A stretch of 64,000 nt of DNA from Ciona savignyi (GCA_000149265.1 CH003306.1:157107-221106); one strand, 5' to 3'. Positions 12,101 through 22,700 are shown, numbered from the stretch's first letter. Numbers and translations are program-made. The notes: generated by a model from the letters alone, not told the origin.

Positions 12101-13462
12101 AGGCCGTAATAACGTACCGTGGCTGTCATCTGATCCACACTAATTTTGACGAGGCGTCCAAAACTTCGTATCTGACCGTTTGGAACCTCCGGCAAGGTTC
12201 TACAGTTCGAAGACTGAAGAATGAACCTTTAGTCTGCGGCCTCGCGGTTTCTGAAAACGCCTCGCGAATCGTCTTTGCGACGGAGGATAACTATTTGAAG
12301 ATATGGGAACCATTCAAGTTAGTTTAGTAGTATTTTTAACGACGTCTTTTCACGTTTACAGTGTTAAACCACAATTGTTTACGCTGTTGAAAATGGGTTA
12401 ACAGTTTTTGTTTAGTTTTTTTAAACTAATTTTAGTTATATCTAAAAGTAAGTTGTGTGATTTTTTTTTGTTTAAATTTTGTATGTTTTTTATGATATGT
12501 GTGTTACAGTACAAGGTGTGTTACAGTTATTTATTGCAATTATCCTACTGCCCGCCCTATATTGTGCATATTCAATTTCGCAATGTAAACTCTCATTGAA
12601 GCATAAATAACCTGTCATTGCGCATAGACCCTATTTAAAATAGCTGTATAACTTTACAGACGTGGGGGTCACAGGAAAATACCCGGATATGAGGGTTTAA
12701 ACTTCCGTAAGAAATCCGGTCGTTCCCCAACCATGGTGTATCTGATGCGCTCATCCACGAGAGCCGTTGTCTTCTCCGACGACATTTCCCTGTGGAACCT
12801 AGAGCATAACTACGTCATGTGTAGATTCACACCCGATGTGCCGGTGTGTTGTATGATCCTTGTTTGGCTCTTATCGTTATATTTTCTTGTTAGGCTAATA
12901 CAAATGACATTCTCTTGTTGGGCTGCTACGGTACTGTGTCATTTTGTACATTCGGTACAATTACGTTCACGCATACACAGTTAAGGCAACATGTCCTACC
13001 GCCTGTCTCATTTAAGTTTTTTAGCTAAAATCTTCTGGTGTCTACTCGGTTATGTCTTATGGCAGGGCACTTAGCAGTTATGGTCTAAAGCTACAGATTG
13101 TTAGCTTATTACTTACGACACAGTCTAATAGCTCTGGTTATTTGATGTTTCGAAGGCACACACATGTCTTTTTATTCTGCGTATAGATTATATATATATT
13201 TTGTTACGTATTTTTTAATAACAAAATTTAAACTTATTAATAAGTGTTCTTCTTACAGTTGAAGTGCTGTAGCGTGGCATTGAATGGCAGTTTGATCGTC
13301 GTTGGTTTGTCGGACTCTCCGACGGTCGTCACGCTTCGTTTGTTGTCATGTGACCTCACTGTCGATCAATACGGACGCTCTGTGATAAGGGACGTCGGAA
13401 AATCTGGGATCTTCGGTGAAAAGAATGAAAAAGATTCGGAGAGCTCTGAAGAGGAACTGTGA
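148..13462 (+). CDS. WD40-repeat protein, probably NWD1/NWD2-like (3' part, 11 exons)
   Basis: Exons read from splice sites and continuous frame: 148-325, 1004-1171, 1513-1654, 2159-2318, 2716-2953, 3768-3944, 4416-4520, 4706-4933, 12103-12317, 12660-12843, 13259-13462 (stop TGA). Phases join cleanly at every junction I checked. The protein shows degenerate WD40 blades, each closing on a Trp/Tyr-Asp/Asn type strand: GAWNVESG, ITVWNITRGQ, IYIYDLQTKK, FILWSLDTGQ, VAVLDMETNE, LTVWNLRQGS, ISLWNLEHN. A basic Lys/Arg-rich insert is encoded by 4416-4520, and the C-terminus is acidic (SESSEEEL). No NACHT domain is visible; it would lie upstream of the window. The NWD assignment rests on blade style and the family's habit of long degenerate WD C-termini, so it is inference; another WD40 protein is possible. 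The eighth intron (4934-12102) is swollen to 7 kb by a hAT insertion. Confidence 0.6.
491..712 (-). repeat. tRNA-derived SINE, diverged copy
   Basis: Same family as the full copy at 58806-59116: the tail motif aggatat..tatg...caata at the left, the block gtgccttgcgtaaggacaca in the middle, and a tRNA-like head with a B-box-like ggtttcgaac stretch (on the reverse strand) at about 645-700. It lies in the first intron of the WD40 gene. The 326-490 part of that intron shows no other feature. Confidence 0.65.
2470..2700 (+). repeat. Degenerate SINE fragment
   Basis: Blocks recognisable against the 58806 copy: caaggtgcttagcacacattgc, then cccactggatcatcag, then a worn form of the gcgaggtgatctgacgattgcc segment near 2660-2690. 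It sits in the intron after the exon ending 2318. Confidence 0.4.
3160..3295 (-). repeat. SINE fragment (tRNA head and middle)
   Basis: Reads tcaggcaatatccgtgaagtg, aaccaactagctgttgcc and caacctttcgatcataaggtg, all matching the right half of the SINE at 58806-59116, same orientation. Confidence 0.6.
3520..3745 (+). repeat. SINE, body and 3' tail
   Basis: Opposite orientation to the 58806 copy: gtgtccttgggcaaggcac, cacactgcaatagctccgg, gcgcgaggtgatctgacg and the tail gggataaacatgaatatcc. It ends just before the exon at 3768. Confidence 0.7.
4548..4668 (+). repeat. SINE 3' half
   Basis: Holds ggcgcaaggtcatctgacg and ggggatcaacatgaatatcc, the 3' half of the same SINE family. It fills most of the short intron between the exons ending 4520 and starting 4706. 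Confidence 0.65.
4985..5120 (-). repeat. SINE, left half, split by hAT-1
   Basis: Tail-to-middle part of the SINE (ggatagggcattcatg to gctattgcagtgtatg). The SINE stops at 5120 and resumes at 11827; joined, it matches the order of the intact copy at 58806-59116. The last eight bases (ATTTACAC, 5113-5120) are the target duplicated by hAT-1. Confidence 0.75.
5324..10257 (-). repeat. Tandem array of a roughly 330-base repeat family inside hAT-1
   Basis: Monomers recur about every 314-346 bases, each marked by a GGGGAATTCCCC-like palindrome followed by acccaaaattttggtttctg and, later, gatgtcgg. Marks occur near 5980, 6313, 6651, 8021, 8344, 8690, 9019, 9333, 9667 and 10003. A different head module (ctagagagtgtcaacc...) starts near 5325, 6844 and 7413. 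Poly-A-rich tracts close subarrays near 6800, 9170 and 10150. Two ends (near 9260 and 10190-10255) carry a gtccca..tgggac hairpin. No coding capacity is apparent. Strand is given as minus on the guess that the CTAG end is the 3' end. Confidence 0.8.
10327..11537 (+). repeat. Inverted copy of the same repeat family (right arm of hAT-1 cargo)
   Basis: Reverse complement of the left part of the array: hairpin gggtcccatttgg at 10330, poly-T tract, two ~330-base modules with palindromes near 10540 and 10874, and the head module ending gttgacactctctag at 11537. With 5324 onward it forms a large inverted repeat with arms of about 1.2 kb; the centre (about 10258-10326) contains atgacgtcat-like sequence. 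Confidence 0.8.
11827..12075 (-). repeat. SINE, right half, split by hAT-1
   Basis: Begins with the second copy of the target ATTTACAC (11827-11834) and continues with tagaacccattaatctg, then the middle and the tRNA-like head (caaccttttgataaacg and the region to about 12070). It completes the SINE begun at 4985. Confidence 0.72.
13010..13165 (+). repeat. SINE-like fragment in the last WD40 intron
   Basis: ctactcggttatgtcttatggcagggcac resembles the gtcggttgtgtccttgggcaaggcac part of the SINE, followed by agtctaatagctctgg. The same fragment is present at 35925-36075 in duplicate B, so it predates the duplication. Confidence 0.45.
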
Positions 13463-13594
13463 GCTCGTTCACTGGGGAAAATCTCTTGAGTTACAGCGAT
13501 TATAAAATTGCCTTATAAATATTTTCGTGAGAAGGCCTTAAATACATTCCGTGTTTGAGGAATATATATACGAGATCTGAATTTCTCGCCACCA

Positions 13595-13725
13595 GATTTG
13601 GTAGAATTTCGGATCGAAAAGTTGTGGATTCAAAGCCAGCACATTACCAGTCGATTATGTTATTGGGTGAGGGAACGTAGCGTTGTTTCCACCCAGTAGA
13701 TCGCAGCACATTGAACAATAAAACA
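13595..13725 (+). repeat. Possible second tRNA-like SINE
   Basis: Contains a B-box-like gttgtggattcaaagcc preceded by tggtagaatttcgg, then gggtgagggaacgtagcg and an AATAAAA-rich end. Only one copy is seen here, so the call is weak. Confidence 0.3.
13717..13722 (+). terminator. Candidate polyadenylation signal of the WD40 gene
   Basis: AATAAA 255 bases after the stop codon of the WD40 gene, the first canonical hexamer I see on this strand. It falls at the end of a SINE-like repeat (13595-13725), so the repeat may have supplied the signal. Confidence 0.4.
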
Positions 13726-14985
13726 AATCACTTTTTTGACAAATATATGTTGCCTGCTTATCTGGCATTTTTAGTGTCTTAATTAAACAGAAAGAGTAAT
13801 AATCGGTTAAACAAAGCAGGACTATTTCCCATGATATGACTACATACTAAAGTTTTAGTTTATTTTTATGTTTCTACGATAAAAACATAAATCAGTACTA
13901 TTGAAAAAAAATGATAAACGGCAAAACGACAGTCGTAAGAACACGTCTAAAAACAAATTGTAATATACCCAGTGCCAAAAATATGCCACCATAGAGCATC
14001 TAAACGCTATTCGTTCACCCTACCTCTTCTCATTCATCGTTAATAGATTGTATTTACGAGTCCAGAGTTAGTAGGCTATCAATTATAATAAACTGAAAAT
14101 GCCATTTTATTTTTGTAAGCATTTTCACAATTTTTAAACATCATTTATCAAATGAGCCGAGAAAATCCACTTTGAGTATTTAGTTGGCTCGATGTAAATG
14201 ATACAAGTGCATTACATCCAAAGCAGCTTTATGAATTATGTATTTATTAGTAGATGGACACATATTTAAGGGCAAAGGCATATAGATAAATATCATTGAT
14301 ATACACCTATTTTCAGATGAAACATGAAATCTAACTTGCGTGAATGTTGACTATAGAGGCCAATAAAAATTCACACTGGCCCTCACAAGTTAAACATTAA
14401 GTATCTTAGTTAATAATTTGCTCAGTCCTATTAGTTACCCACGGTCAAGAGAACTCTCCGGTTGTGGTAAAAAATCTATATATATTGGTCGACCCAGTAC
14501 AAGTATTCTAGATAACGTGGTATAAAAAGTAATAAATAACGTATGTCAATTACATCACATATTGAAGTTGGCGTGTAAGGTTAGGCGGATTCAATTGAGC
14601 GCACAAAAGCCAGTCTTAACCCCATTCAGTGGCGCCGAGTGAGGGTGTTCAGAGTGTGAAATCACACTCTAGAATTTTTGCTTTGTGTAAACACACTTCG
14701 TCCAAGTTTGTTAGAAAATTCGTCCAAGTTTGTTCTTTTAAAGTAAATTGATGGAAAAAATGTTGCGCGCTCCGGTAAAAACGTAATTTTTAAGCCACTA
14801 TAAGCAAAAAACGCCGTAGGAAATCGCATAAACGTAATATAATCAGTACTACATAATCGCAAAATCCGGCTGGTGAGGTTTTTGTTACCAAGCCAAAATC
14901 CGTATATAATTTTATTCTAATTTGGGCGACGCCGCTAAAGTGCGTTGGACACAAGCCAATTGCGCATTAGTAGTCTGTAAACTAG

Positions 14986-17540
14986 AAAGTGTCAACCACG
15001 TGTTTAACCACCACTATTTGTAAAACACATGTTGTGTGCCATATATTCATGCTACAGGGTCCCTAACCACAATTTGTATTTTATACACCGAGTATATAGT
15101 TTGTTTCTGCAAGCATAAACGCATGGGTCCCATAGTTAACCAACCAAACTTATTTTTCATGTGCAGTTAAATAAAAGATAAACGTCTAAAATTACGAACA
15201 TTTCACCACAAATATTTTAAATTAAAGCTTCTTTTCAAGCACTGTAGTGAAATAAGGCTAAATTCCCAAAACAGCCCGATTTATTTTTTAATGGTTTCAG
15301 GAAATTCCCCTGGGTTTAGTAGATAAGTTTCTGTTTTTATAAGTGACTTATGTTATGGAACAATTCTTAAAGTTTTAATCTGACTTGTAGACTGCTTATT
15401 AGAGATGTCAGTGCGATATGGCATGTCTGTTGCAATCGTAACTCAAGAACATATCTTCGTTTTCAAGGAAATTACCCTAAGTAAATGTTTTCTTTTTTTT
15501 TAATTGGCACAAAGTGTCTAATGGTCTAACATTTTACTGAATCTGATCAAAATTAGAGCAGCCGTTCAAGCGCTATGCCCCCAAAAGCTAATTTATTAGA
15601 AAAAAAAACGTTTTGGTTTTTAACGTCTTATGGGAATTCCCCTGGATTTATTACCCAAAATTTTGGTTTCTGCATATCTACACTATGTTGTCTAACAAAT
15701 GGCTAAGTTTTATTACGATTCCATTATTCCTTCTGGTAGATGTCGGGGCGCCATGCCATGCCTGTCACAATCATGATTTGAGAACAAAATCTTATTTTTA
15801 GGGTATTTCCCTAGGTAATTTTTTTCCCAAGTGTTAAATCAGTGTCTAATGCACTTACATTCTACCAAATCTTATTCAAATTGGAGCAGCTGTTTAAGCG
15901 CTATGCCACAAAAAGCTATTTTTTTATAAAAAATACCGTTTTGGTTTTTAACCTCCCAGGGGAATTCCCCTTGATTTATCACCCAAAATTTTGGTTTCTG
16001 CATATCTAGACCATGTTGTCTAACAAATGGCTAAGTTTCATTACGATTCCATTATTCCTTCTGGTAGATGTCGGGGCGCCATGCCATGGCTGTCACAAAC
16101 ATGATTTGAGAACAAAATCTTATTTTTAGGGTATTTCCCTAGGTAATTTTTTTATTTTTTTCAATAGTTAAATCAGTGTCTAATGCACTTACATTTTACC
16201 AATTCTTATTCAAATTGGAGCAGCTGTTTAAGCGATATGCCACAAAAAGCTATTTTTTTTTATAAAAAATACCGTTTTGGTTTTTAACCTCCCAGGGGAA
16301 TTCCCCTAGATTTATCACCCAAAATTTTGGTTTCTGCATATCTAGAACATGTTGTATAACAAATGGCTAAGTTTCATTACTATTCCATTATTNNNNNNNN
16401 NNNNNNNNNNNNNNNNNNNNNNNNNNNNNNNNNNNNNNNNNNNNNNNNNNNNNNNNNNNNNNNNNNNNNNNNNNNNNNNNNNNNNNNNNNNNCGAGTATA
16501 TAGTTTGTTTCTGCAAGCATAAACGCATGGGTCCCATAGTTAACCAACCAAACTTTATTTTTCATGTGGCAGTTAAATAAAAGATAAACGTCTAAAATTT
16601 ACGAACATTTCACCACAAATATTTTAAATTAAAGCTTCTTTTCAAGCACTGTAGTGAAATAAGGCTAAATTCCCAAAACAGCCCGATTTATTTTTTAATG
16701 GTTTCAGGAAATTCCCCTGGGTTTAGTAGATAAGTTTCTGTTTTTATAAGTGACTTATGTTATGGAACAATTCTTAAAGTTTTAATCTTTTATTGACTTG
16801 TAGACTGCTTATTAGAGATGTCAGTGCGATATGGCATGTCTGTTGCAATCGTAACTCAAGAACATATCTTCGTTTTCAAGGAAATTACCCCTAAGTAAAT
16901 GTTTTCTTTTTTTTTAATTGGCACAAAGTGTCTAATGGTCTAACATTTTACTGAATCTGATCAAAATTAGAGCAGCCGTTCAAGCGCTATGCCCCCAAAA
17001 GCTAATTTATTAGAAAAAAAAACGTTTTGGTTTTTAACGTCTTATGGGAATTCCCCTGGATTTATTACCCAAAATTTTGGTTTCTGCATATCTACACTAT
17101 GTTGTCTAACAAATGGCTAAGTTTTATTACGATTCCATTATTCCTTCTGGTAGATGTCGGGGCGCCATGCCATGCCTGTCACAATCATGATTTGAGAACA
17201 AAATCTTATTTTTAGGGTATTTCCCTAGGTAATTTTTTTATTTTTTTTAATAGTTAAATCAGTGTCTAATGCACTTACATTTTACCAATTCTTATTCAAA
17301 TTGGAGCAGCTGTTTAAGCGATATGCCACAAAAAGCTAATTTTTTTTATAAAAAATACCGTTTTGGTTTTTAACCTCCCAGGGGAATTCCCCTAGATTTA
17401 TCACCCAAAATTTTGGTTTCTGCATATCTAGACCATGTTGTTTAACAAATGGCTAAGTTTCATTACGATTCCATTATTCCTTCTGGTAGATGTCGGGGCG
17501 CCATGCCATGCCTGTCAAACCTTTGACGAAGAAAAAAACG

Positions 17541-17572
<32 letters not shown>

Positions 17573-17617
17573 CGGACAAAAACAATATGTGTCCCAATTT
17601 TTCAATTGGGACCCATA
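14986..17617 (-). repeat. Inner repeat array of hAT-2, same family as in hAT-1
   Basis: Starts with the ctagaaagtgtcaacc head, carries GGGGAATTCCCC-type palindromes near 15957, 16293 and 17380 and related forms near 15310, 15640, 16703 and 17045, and ends with the hairpin gtcccaatttttcaattggg and ccata. The stretch from about 15095 to 15820 is repeated almost exactly at 16495-17232, on the other side of the N gap. Confidence 0.8.
16393..16492. other. Assembly gap (100 N)
   Basis: Exactly 100 N, the usual placeholder for a gap of unknown size. Near-identical repeat sequence on both sides suggests the array was not resolved. Confidence 0.98.
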
Positions 17618-19065
17618 ACTAAGGCACAGAGCCAAGTAAACTCTATATTTCTCTTACATGAAAATTGAACACATTGCAATAGCTCCAAAAAATTACAAAT
17701 CTTGAATCAACGTCAATGTTAGAGTAGTGGACACCGTCATCTGGTATGGACTGGATAATTATTTGAAATATGATAGGGCTACAGTTCAAAACAACAAAAT
17801 ATAATAATACCGATTGAAGAAATACATGCGATTGCCGAACACGCGCTTCATATATTTATCTAATTAAATTTGCCGATTTGTCAACTCAGCAAATCGTGGC
17901 GCAAGGATCAAAGCGACGTAGTCTCTCGGAGATTTGATTGACAGCTGGCTGCTAGCGTATTTAAATTTTGGGTTTCGAGTTTTGTATTAAAACGTTGTAA
18001 CGTGATAAAAATTTGATAAAACTGCAGCTGTGCGCTTGGAAACTTTATTTCCTTTACTTTTTGACATTTTTTTTTAATCCAGAGTTTTTTAAATTAGTAC
18101 CCATATGCAGCAAATGATCTGAACCACCACAGCATTCCTTTCGCCGTGGACTTTGGTTAATTTGCCGGGTCCACGGTAAACGGAAAAAAATTCGAGGACT
18201 GTTAGTTTATGTAAAATTAGAATACAATAGTAATTCTTTATTACACAATATAATAAAAGCATGTTTTGTTTTAACCAACAATTCAAATACTAAAACGATC
18301 TGTATTATTAAGCCACATCAGCAAATTATAAAGCGAATGTTGTTTGTTAAGATAAAATAAATTGGTAAAGAAAGCTAAAATATGGTATCGAAAAAAATAC
18401 GAAATTGCAGCCAGGTATTAGCGCATTTTTTAAGTCTATTTCCAGCGTATAGTTAGTTCTAACTCGAGCGAAAGTTTTACTTTGTCCAACACAGTTGAAA
18501 ATCCATCGGAGTTGGATACGCCATGTTCTTCCACTGCACGTGCGCAAAGTTGATAGAGAATACTCTACATTGCCTACCTTTTGCCCAGTCTTAACTCTTT
18601 GTTCAGGACGCATTTAACCCTGCCTTGCACAACATGTGAATCCGAAAGAATGTTTAGCGTTCTCTGACGCGTGAAATCGTATTTACGTTCGACTTATTTG
18701 CGCTTGTCTTGAATTACGACCAGATGAAGGATATTGTTATAATTCGTTTCAATACTTTCATTAATGACGTTGGTTAAACACGCTCTTTGCGCAACGCCCG
18801 CCGGTGCAGTCTAATGGTTCGTCTTTAATGTGACGTCATACATAAGAGTATTTTACGTTCACACTCTAGATTTTAGAAAGTTCGGCGCTTCTGACCCCAT
18901 TAATCGGCCACACGATCCAATTGAGCGCACAAAAGTCAGTCTTAACCCCATTAATCGACCTCAATCGCCCTGTTGTGTTACAATCGTTTGTATTAATAGT
19001 ATAAGTTGAATAAGGTTTGCTATCCGATTAACATATATCGACTTCGGTCTACAAGGAAATCCAAG

Positions 19066-21365
19066 ATGGAAAATTTAAAAACAAAAGTGGTACTCATTAC
19101 AGGTAATATTGAATAAGGCTATTATCTATACTCCTTCGCCAAGAAAAATTTGAACAACTATTTATATGCAGGAGCGTCAAGCGGCATTGGGGAGGGAATA
19201 GCGTATACGTTTGCTCGAAATGGAGCGATATTGTCCCTCACAGGGAGGCATAAAAAAACTTGGATAAAGTAGCAGAAAAGTGCAAGAAAAATGGTGCAGA
19301 GAAGGTAATAGGTTTACTTTTAATTCAAAAATTATTTTGATGAAATCCTTATACACAGGTCATACGTATCATTGGAGATTTAGCAATGAAAGAGGATATT
19401 GAACGGATTGTAGAAGAAACAACATCCAAGCTTGGACAGATTGATGTGCTGATCAATAATGCTGGTGTTGGTGTTCGTGGAGGAGTTGAAAATGTAGGAG
19501 TTGCCTACAAATATTTGTGTCACTAAAATCATTTTTACGGTGTCAACATCTTGTGAGAAAATGTACCAATTTACTGGTGTAATATATTATATATATATCT
19601 GCTGGCATAAACCAAATGATTTCGAACTTACTTATAAAAATATTTTATTTAAGTTTTTCGTACGCCTAGAAGATTTATTATGTTTAACGACCTATTTACG
19701 AAATTGTTCTTCCAGTACGAAAATAGCCAGTCTAAGAGTTAACAAAAACTCCCTAGCCCACATTACTGTTCTTTAAATTCAGGCAACAATAGAAGACTTT
19801 GATCATGTTTACAAGATAAACGTAAGGGCTCCATATTATTTATTCCAAAAGTGCGTGCCACATCTTAAGAAGACTAAAGGTAAGCTATTTAATAAGATTG
19901 TAACATGTTATATTAAAATCACTATAAAATATTTATGTGCAATTTGCAGTAATACATTTGTACTCTTAAAATTAGATTCCTGTGGTAGTATTGTAAATTT
20001 TACTTTTGACATAATGATACTATTATTGATATCTTGAATTTCTCAATATCCGACTTGTGTATTTTTACGTTTTTGAAGTAACCAGTAAAATTGTGCCAGT
20101 TAATTTGTCATGATTAATTACCGAAAATATTTGGTTTCACAATAATTCCTGACCATTTTAGAACAAGTCTAAATTTTGGCATTGGTATAATAACGCCTTT
20201 TAAAACAACAAGTTTTGTTGTGCCACTTTAAGTTAAGTAGAAGCCGCGAAAAGATATAACATGGCCTTTTTTAATAAATGATATAATTTTACAAAATTGT
20301 ACAGGTTGTGTTGTGAACGTGTCAAGCTGTTTCTCCAACATGACCATGGTATTTGCGTTGCACTACAGCATGGGGAAATATGCTCTTGATCACCTGACGA
20401 AATCTGCAGCACTGGGTAGGTTTGAAACGTTCTTTTAAAATTTGATATGTTGTTTTTAACAATATATGTTTTTAGAACTGGCCAAATATGGAATACGAGT
20501 GAATGGAGTAAAGTGAGTTAAAAAGCTTGTTTTACATATTTGACTCAATTAGAATTCACTTGTTCCGTTCCGACGTACGAAATATCAAATACAAAACCCA
20601 ACACCCGCTTAAAGTAAGGATCTCCAAACACACTGCTTTAACTCAATTAAATGGAATATGACGCAGGTGGTAGTGACGTGCTGTCTGACATTTTGCAACA
20701 GAAAGCTTTGGATTTTTTACAACATAAAATTGTAGCTGGTTTCGGCAATAAAAACCAAAGAAAGCTAAAGTTTTACTAAACAATTACCACGTACATTGGA
20801 ACAGTTTTACCAACAAAAGAAGGAGTGCACAATCAGCATGACTATTTAACGAAGCACTGCTAAGCTATTACAAAAATGCACAGGTAAACAAGAAATATTG
20901 GCGTGAAGTCAGGAACTGGCAACCGTTTAAAACCCGATAACAGGACCTACCAACCGTTTCAAAACTCAAAAAACAAAAGATATGCGTTATATAAAGTTCG
21001 AAAAAAATTGAAATTAAAAAAATATTGAAGCATTCATTATTGTATAACAGTTACTTGGCATGCTGAGAGCTGTGTATATCTTCATTTCAGTTACACGAAC
21101 AATCTACACTTTATTTTTGTCAATGTGCTTTATATGTTCCAGTCCAGGTATGACACCTACACCGATGATTCAGAATGCTTTCACATCTGAGCAACAACGA
21201 GCGGCAGTCTATGAGGAATATTCGAGCAAAACACCTCTCGGGAACCAACTAATGAACGTCGAGGAAATCGCGGATGCAGTTCTGTTTCTTTCCTCGTCCG
21301 GTTCCAGAAGTATCACAGGGACTTCCCTCCTTGTTGACAGAGGAAGGAACCTCGTCGGGGCTTAA
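19066..21365 (+). CDS. SDR-1: classical short-chain dehydrogenase/reductase, seven exons, one-base frameshift
   Basis: Exons 19066-19102, 19172-19304, 19359-19493, 19783-19879, 20305-20415, 20476-20512, 21143-21365 (TAA). The start ATG gives MENLKTKVVLITG, the usual SDR N-terminal strand, and the paralogue SDR-4 starts at the same place. Features in order: TGASSGIG cofactor loop, NNAG, INVRAP with the active-site Asn, Ser in NVSS, and YSMGK (Tyr-xxx-Lys), the complete Asn-Ser-Tyr-Lys tetrad of NAD(P)H-dependent oxidoreductases. Intact length would be about 257 residues. Exon 2 is 133 nt where SDR-3 and SDR-4 have 134: an A7 run near 19252 replaces aaagaaaa, so the frame breaks after about residue 38. 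That is either a real pseudogene or a homopolymer error; all other splice sites and catalytic codons are preserved. Substrate cannot be told from sequence. Confidence 0.8.
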
Positions 21366-21489
21366 TTTGGATACCTTTAACCGCCTGTAGCCTACTCAAT
21401 ATTCTATATATAACTTAGCGCGGTATTGCATATAATCAATCAAGTAAACAAAGTCGTACACATTTGTTTGGTTTTGCATATTGCTAGCC

Positions 21490-21610
21490 TTTTTGTCCAA
21501 GTGCTGCAGATTCGGCCTTTACCTAATTGGTTGGTTTCTTGGGGAGGGAACTTAGCGGATATTGCCTTAACCCAGTGGATTAATAGATTTCTACCCAAAA
21601 ATACCTACCA
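21490..21610 (+). repeat. SINE fragment
   Basis: gaacttagcggatattgcc and cccagtggattaatagatt match the middle of the SINE in sense orientation; a similar fragment lies after SDR-4 near 40090-40180. Confidence 0.5.
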
Positions 21611-21959
21611 CGTAATAATCATCAGTTACAAATCCAAACTTTATAACCATGTTTTCTTCTTAATTTAGTTGTTTACGTTTATATACAAAAAAAAACAACA
21701 ATAAAAACGAAGAAACTGCTAACGCCTTAAAAAATTTCTACTTGATTAAAACTTTTTTCGTGTTATGCGTGGACAATTCCTTTCTGCTTAGTTGCGTGTG
21801 GTTTTGTTTATGGGGATTTCCGGAAGACGGTTTCCTATCGTTACCTCTAAATACCAGAGTAAATTAAAGGGATATTAATTGTCTGTGTATTAATTTTGCT
21901 AAATACAGCGTCGCTTGGAGCGCATGGATCGCTTGGAGCTTATACTATACTTCGTAATT

Positions 21960-22700
21960 ACAAAATCCTTAAAGATTATGATAATAATGTTAGGGTTGGG
22001 ATTGAGGTTAGTTCTGGGGTTGAGATTAGTGTTTGGGACAGGGTTAGAATTACTTTTCATGATAATCTAAGATAAGCGATCCAATCGGGCAACGCTAAAA
22101 GGAGGGAAAGCGGGAAGAAGGGATGGAGGGAAACTGCTCACTAAAACTATGAAAATTAATTTTAACCCTTTCCTAAACACCAATCTTAGTTCCAGAACTA
22201 ACCCCATGTGCAAAACCCAGTATGGAAAGTACGTCAGCTGCACATTCGAGTTTTTTTCCACTGCGTCTTTGCACACTTGTAAACCTACTTCTGGACCTCG
22301 GGTAATTTACTGTCATCTATAAACCTACCCTTGGACCTCGGGTAATTTACTGTCAGTACATTTTTTGTTATGTAGCCGACCCTATGTTATGTAGATAGAT
22401 ATGTTAGCTAACAGTCACGCTGGAGTTAGGATAGAATAATATATTTGTTTAAGATTTTGGTAAAACAGTAATAAAAAGTAGATTGTATGCACACTTGAAG
22501 TGTGCACTCTTGGACGTTTGCACACTTAAATATTTGGCGCATGCACACTCGAGATCTCGGCGAAAATTGAAGTAGGCCTACTTTCCATACGGGTGCAAAA
22601 CCAACTCTAGTGCCCTAATCTTTATTTTAGTGTGCAGTTTCCCTCCTTACCGCCTTTCCGTTTTCCCTCCTTTTAGTTTCCCCCGATCCAATCTAAGTCC
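21960..22700. repeat. Fold-back (inverted-repeat) element with inner tandem duplication
   Basis: Two nested inverted pairs are visible. ggttagttctggggttgag (near 22005) pairs with the worn ttccagaactaacccc (near 22190). ggagggaaactgctcacta (near 22125) pairs with tagtgtgcagtttccctcc (near 22630), extending through ccctccttttag and gatccaatc. A roughly 49-base unit (aaacctac..tggacctcgggtaatttactgtca) is duplicated at 22279-22356. The left arm is rich in ggttag-like words. No coding sequence; probably a MITE-like element. Confidence 0.55.

Larger units (their letters stand above)
13463..14618. other. Intergenic region after the WD40 gene
   Basis: No gene seen. A SINE-like unit lies at 13595-13725. 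From about 14190 to 14600 the sequence closely matches 36670-37085, upstream of SDR-4, so this part belongs to the A/B segmental duplication and is the ancestral upstream flank of SDR-1 before hAT-2 inserted. Confidence 0.6.
14627..18893. mobile_element. hAT-2: second non-autonomous hAT-like element
   Basis: Left end CAGTGGCGCCGA and inverted right end TCGGCGCTTCTG match at 10 of 12 positions. Exact 8-base duplications ACCCCATT flank it (14619-14626 and 18894-18901). The matching locus upstream of SDR-4 (about 37080-37115) runs through without this DNA, so it serves as an approximate empty site. The element carries the same inner repeat family as hAT-1 (14985-17617) and a 100-N gap. The right part (17618-18890) has no recognisable transposase; a subterminal cacactctaga occurs near both ends (14663 and 18861). 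Size is uncertain because of the gap. Confidence 0.75.

Noticed and set aside
15613-17215. Two identical 62-codon frames (15613-15801 and 17027-17215)
   Set aside because: They translate repeat monomers; similar frames occur wherever the monomer occurs.
21960-22060. ggttag-rich sequence as an interstitial telomere
   Set aside because: Words are irregular (gttggg, ggttgag) and the stretch is one arm of an inverted repeat, so no true TTAGGG array.
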